From positions 248,001 through 312,000 of the forward strand of contig JALIZF010001446.1 in assembly GCA_029948255.1 (NCBI GenBank): a stretch of 64,000 nt of DNA, in the 5' to 3' direction. Each line of letters starts with the position of its first letter. Within the stretch, counting starts at the first letter, position 1. The notes below the pieces were generated by a model, which saw nothing but the letters and a program-made list of their open reading frames with translations, was not told the DNA's origin and searched no databases. Below are positions 60,947-64,000 of the stretch, piece after piece. This stretch comes from Telmatactis stephensoni. Taxonomy: Eukaryota; Cnidaria; Anthozoa; Actiniaria; Isophelliidae. The position numbers and the translations under genes are program-made.

Positions 60947-61441
60947 TGTAACGGCTGAGGTCAATGACTGTAGATCCTCGGTGGGCCGTATTCCAGTTTA
61001 CTTATACTGCAATTCATCGTTTACTTCCTTTATTGAATTACGTAAAGCTACGATTAAATCAAAGGGCGTCTGATTACTTACAGTGCTTGCTAATAAAGTC
61101 TGTTACATTTAGACAATGATTGTTCAACATGCATTCCGATCATATTTGTACAGCAATATAGTTACAAGGTATAAATCACTAAAAATCTAATTAACAATAA
61201 CATGACGAATCAAAGAAAGTGCTTAGAAACTATTGTATAAACTAAATAATCACTTCGTTACAATTTAAATGCATATATTACCTCCTTTGTCCCGTAACTC
61301 GGTTGAGGTAGGTTCCAACGTGTGATTACGATTACTCATTGCAAAAAAAAGGATCAAGTTACTAAGAAATCAATCGATACGCTTACATAATCAAGTGGCT
61401 AATTTGTTAAATATTAAATCAACATTTTTGTGTTCTTTACA
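60947..61441 (-). repeat. Pao 5' LTR
   Basis: It has 495 bases and is the promoter-side LTR for the minus-strand polyprotein. Its divergence from the 3' LTR is clearly visible in the middle and end. Confidence 0.9.
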
Positions 61442-61446
61442 CAAGG

Positions 61447-61885
61447 TCATGGCAAGATTATAACAAGATCTTGTCAAGTTTATGAAGAAATCTTACCAAG
61501 ATAATCTGCCAAGACCTTGCCAAGATCTTTGCAAGATCTTGATAAGATCTTGCCAAGACAATCTTCTAAGATCTTGCTAAGATCTTGGCAGAGTATTGCT
61601 AAGATCTTGCCAAGATCATGGCAAGTCCTTGGCAAGATTATGACAAGATCTTACCAAGATTATGTGCCAAGATCTTGCCCAGATCATGGCAAGATCTTCC
61701 AAGATCTTGCCATGATATTGGCAAGATAATCTTGGACAGATCTTGGCACACTTTTGACAAGATCTTGCTATGATCTTGGCAAGATCTTGATAAGATCTTG
61801 GCAAGATACCTGTTTGTCAAGATCTTGACAAGGTCTTGGCAAGATCTTCCAAGATCTTAGAGGATCTTCCAAGATCTTGACAAGA
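61447..61885. repeat. AAGATCTTG palindrome array, right part
   Basis: It continues the array interrupted at 54707. It ends at GACAAGATG, about 30 bases from the stop codon of the next minus-strand gene. Confidence 0.9.
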
Positions 61886-61917
61886 TGCTCAACCATCGCG
61901 TATGATACTTAACAGTT

Positions 61918-62607
61918 CTACTTGTGACGAGAAAGGGCTCTCAAAATCTTCCGACTTTGGTTGGCAATCTCGTTGATGATCATAACTATTTTCGACTGCA
62001 AATGTGCTATATGCGAAGACGTCAATTCTTTCAATGTTACTTTGGTTCTTTCTCGTTTTTCACATTTTTTGGGCCGTTTTAAAACTGAGTGAGAATCTGA
62101 TTTCAGTTCTTCGATAACTAGTTCTTCAATTGAAGGTATGTTTAAACCTTTTTTTCTATTCTCGTTATAGATTATTTTTTCCATCCGCGCTTTTGCGAGA
62201 TCGACACCTATTCTGTTTTTCATCGCAATCTTTTTTAGATCCCTGTGAAGCCTTTCATTTCTAATAGTTCCACATCCTGGAGGAATCATGGATATACATC
62301 CTTTTTTCATCTGAACTTCGATGTTCTTCAACTCTTTTATAATATTTTTGCTCAAAGGTAAACTTTCGCCAGCATTCCTCATGTTTTTCCACTTTTCCAT
62401 AAACCTGTTAAGGTTAGCAATAAGTGTTTGTGCATTTGGCGTGGGTTGACGCCTTTGCTCACCCTGGTCATTTTGCTCTCTGAAAACTAAGGAGTAGTCT
62501 CTACTCATTTCCCTATAGTGAGCAGAACGTTTTGAGAGTTTTTTTCGGTAAGTCTTTGTACTGCGTGAAACAATGAATCCAATTTTACTGCACATTTGGA
62601 AATACAA
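61918..62607 (-). pseudogene. 3' part of a transposon-type protein with IPPGCGT motif
   Basis: About 229 codons end in SRHK and a stop. The central motif IPPGCGTIRNERLHRDLKK with RIGVDLAKAR downstream is, as far as I recall, conserved in many uncharacterised animal transposon proteins, often next to an OTU domain. The rest is basic and helical. It opens immediately after an in-frame TAA (62610-62608). The same frame is open upstream of that stop through a 41-codon ATG frame (62733-62608) and back to the satellite boundary near 62756. Either the TAA is a nonsense mutation or a 3' exon begins at the acceptor near 62588. Upstream coding is lost in the satellite, so the gene is 5'-truncated. Confidence 0.6.
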
Positions 62608-62755
62608 TTAAAAGTTGGTGACGCCATTTGCAACAATTGTCGACATATATAGCGGAAATCGACTTGTTTTTTCCTCGTAAATTTTTGCTAGCGATTCGAA
62701 AAGACATTTCACCTCATCAAAACTCTCAGTCATTGTGAATTTCCATTGAATAACT

Positions 62756-64000
62756 TGCAGTAGATATCAGGGATTACAGTAGATAACAGTGATTACAGTA
62801 GATAACAGGGGTTAAAGTAGATAACAGGGATTACAGTAGATAACAGGGGTTACAGTAGATAACAGGGATTACAGTAGATAACAGGGATTACAGTAGATAA
62901 CAGGGATTACAGCTCATATCAGGGGTTAAGGAAGATAACAGGGGTTACTGTAGATAACAGGGATTATAGTAGATAACAGGGATTACAGTAGATAACAGGG
63001 GTTACAGCTCATATCAGGGGTTAAGGAAGATAACAGGGGTTACTGTAGATAACAGGGATTATAGTAGATAACAGGGGTTACAGTAGATAACAGGGATTAC
63101 AGTAGATAACAGGGATTACAGTAGATAACAGGGATTACAGCAGATAACAGGGGTTACAGTAGATAACAGTGGTTAAAGTAGATAACAGGGATTACAGTAG
63201 ATATCAGGGATTACAGAAGATAACAGGGAGTACAGTAGATAACAGGGAGTACAGTAGATAACAGGGATTACAGTAGATATCAGGGATTACAGTAGATAAC
63301 AGGGATTACAGTAGATAACGGGGAATACAGTAGATAACAGTGGTTAAAGTAGATAACAGGGATTACAGTAGATATCAGGGATTACAGAAGATAACAGGGA
63401 GTACAGTAGATAACAGGGAGTACAGTAGATAACAGGGATTACAGTAGATATCAGGGATTACAGAAGATAACAGGGAGTACAGTAGATAACAGGGAGTACA
63501 GTAGATAACATGAATTACAGTAGATATCAGGGATTACAGTAGATAACAGGGATTACAGTAGATATCAGGGATTACAGTAGATATCAGGGGTTACAGTAGA
63601 TAACAAGGATTACAGTAGATAACAGGGATTACAGTAGATAACAGGGATTACAGTAGATAACAGGGATTACAAATAACAGAGATTGCTGTAGATAACAGGG
63701 ATTACAGTAGATAACAGGGAGTACAGTAGATAACATGGATTACAGTAGATATCAGGGATTCTAGTAGATAACAGGGGTTACAGTAGATAACAGGGATTAC
63801 AGCAGATAACAGGGATTACAGTAGATAACAAGGATTACAGTAGATAACGGGGAATACAGTAGATAGCAGGGATTACAGTAGATAACAGGGATTACAAATA
63901 ACAGAGATTGCTGTAGATAACAGGGATTACAGTAGATAACAGGGATTACAAATAACAGAGATTGCTGTAGATAACATGGATTACAGTAGATATCAGGGAT
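62756..64000. repeat. 19-bp minisatellite, inverted relative to the left array (continues past window)
   Basis: Units of GATAACAGGGATTACAGTA are the reverse complement of the 34.0-39.05 kb unit, with the same variant types (GATATC, GGGGTTACAG, GGAATACAG). At least 65 units are present to the window edge. Blocks recur, for example TCATATCAGGGGTTAAGG at about 62915 and 63009. Confidence 0.97.

Larger units (their letters stand above)
54712..61441 (-). mobile_element. BEL/Pao LTR retrotransposon, 6.73 kb
   Basis: The LTRs at 54712-55201 (3') and 60947-61441 (5') have TG and CA ends. Direct CAAGG copies at 54707-54711 and 61442-61446 form a 5-bp target duplication, standard for BEL/Pao. One uninterrupted polyprotein lies between them. 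A purine-rich tract (AGGGGAGCCA on the minus strand) precedes the 3' LTR. Only about 25 bases separate the 5' LTR from the ATG, so the primer-binding site must lie there; I cannot assign its tRNA. Confidence 0.93.

Noticed and set aside
62756..64000. Resemblance of the satellite unit to a homing endonuclease site (shared GATAACAGGG with the I-SceI site)
   Set aside because: The match is about 10 bases and the neighbouring bases differ. No LAGLIDADG-type gene is seen, so it is most likely coincidence.

Overview
The window is AT-rich animal DNA, most likely from an anthozoan cnidarian (coral or anemone). This is inferred from the spliced, intron-rich gene structure, the mixture of BEL/Pao, DIRS and cut-and-paste elements, and the OTU and transposase families present; no single marker proves the taxon. 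Almost none of it is intergenic in the bacterial sense. It is one long split host gene plus a nest of mobile elements and satellites.

Left half (1-33.8 kb). Small exons on the minus strand join in phase into a type I membrane protein: signal peptide (33791-33842), a cysteine-poor Ig-like domain (33350-33709), three short Thr/Pro-rich stalk exons (20332-20367, 12122-12169, 8667-8690), a transmembrane exon (5667-5779) and the start of a cytoplasmic tail (1-84, running off the window). The order, the phases and the splice sites all agree. Its large introns are filled with foldback elements, microsatellites, a degenerate DIRS-type tyrosine-recombinase retrotransposon (12.9-17.5 kb), a TTAA-flanked element carrying a nested foldback with a RecQ helicase fragment (26.4-27.9 kb), and a 2.3-kb element with repeated terminal motifs (28.9-31.2 kb).

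Middle (34.0-39.05 kb). A 5-kb minisatellite with a 19-bp unit starts about 190 bp upstream of the receptor's start codon. The same unit, in opposite orientation, fills the right edge (62.76-64.0 kb).

Right half (39.3-62.7 kb). This is a nest of transposons between the two inverted satellites. In order: a 3.0-kb CACTA-like non-autonomous element with palindromic ATGAAAA subterminal repeats; a 5.85-kb DNA transposon with terminal inverted repeats and a perfect 9-bp target duplication, whose eight exons join in frame into a DDE-type transposase of about 909 residues that I cannot assign to a superfamily; a 600-bp ATCGAT-rich element with a 6-bp duplication nested inside it; an OTU protease gene broken by one base; an AAGATCTTG palindrome array split by a BEL/Pao retrotransposon (6.73 kb, 5-bp duplication); and the remains of another transposon-type gene cut by the right-hand satellite.

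Only the receptor gene looks like a host gene. The intact transposase and the uninterrupted Pao reading frame are the elements most likely to have been active recently. All splice assignments come from reading the sequence and have no transcript support here.
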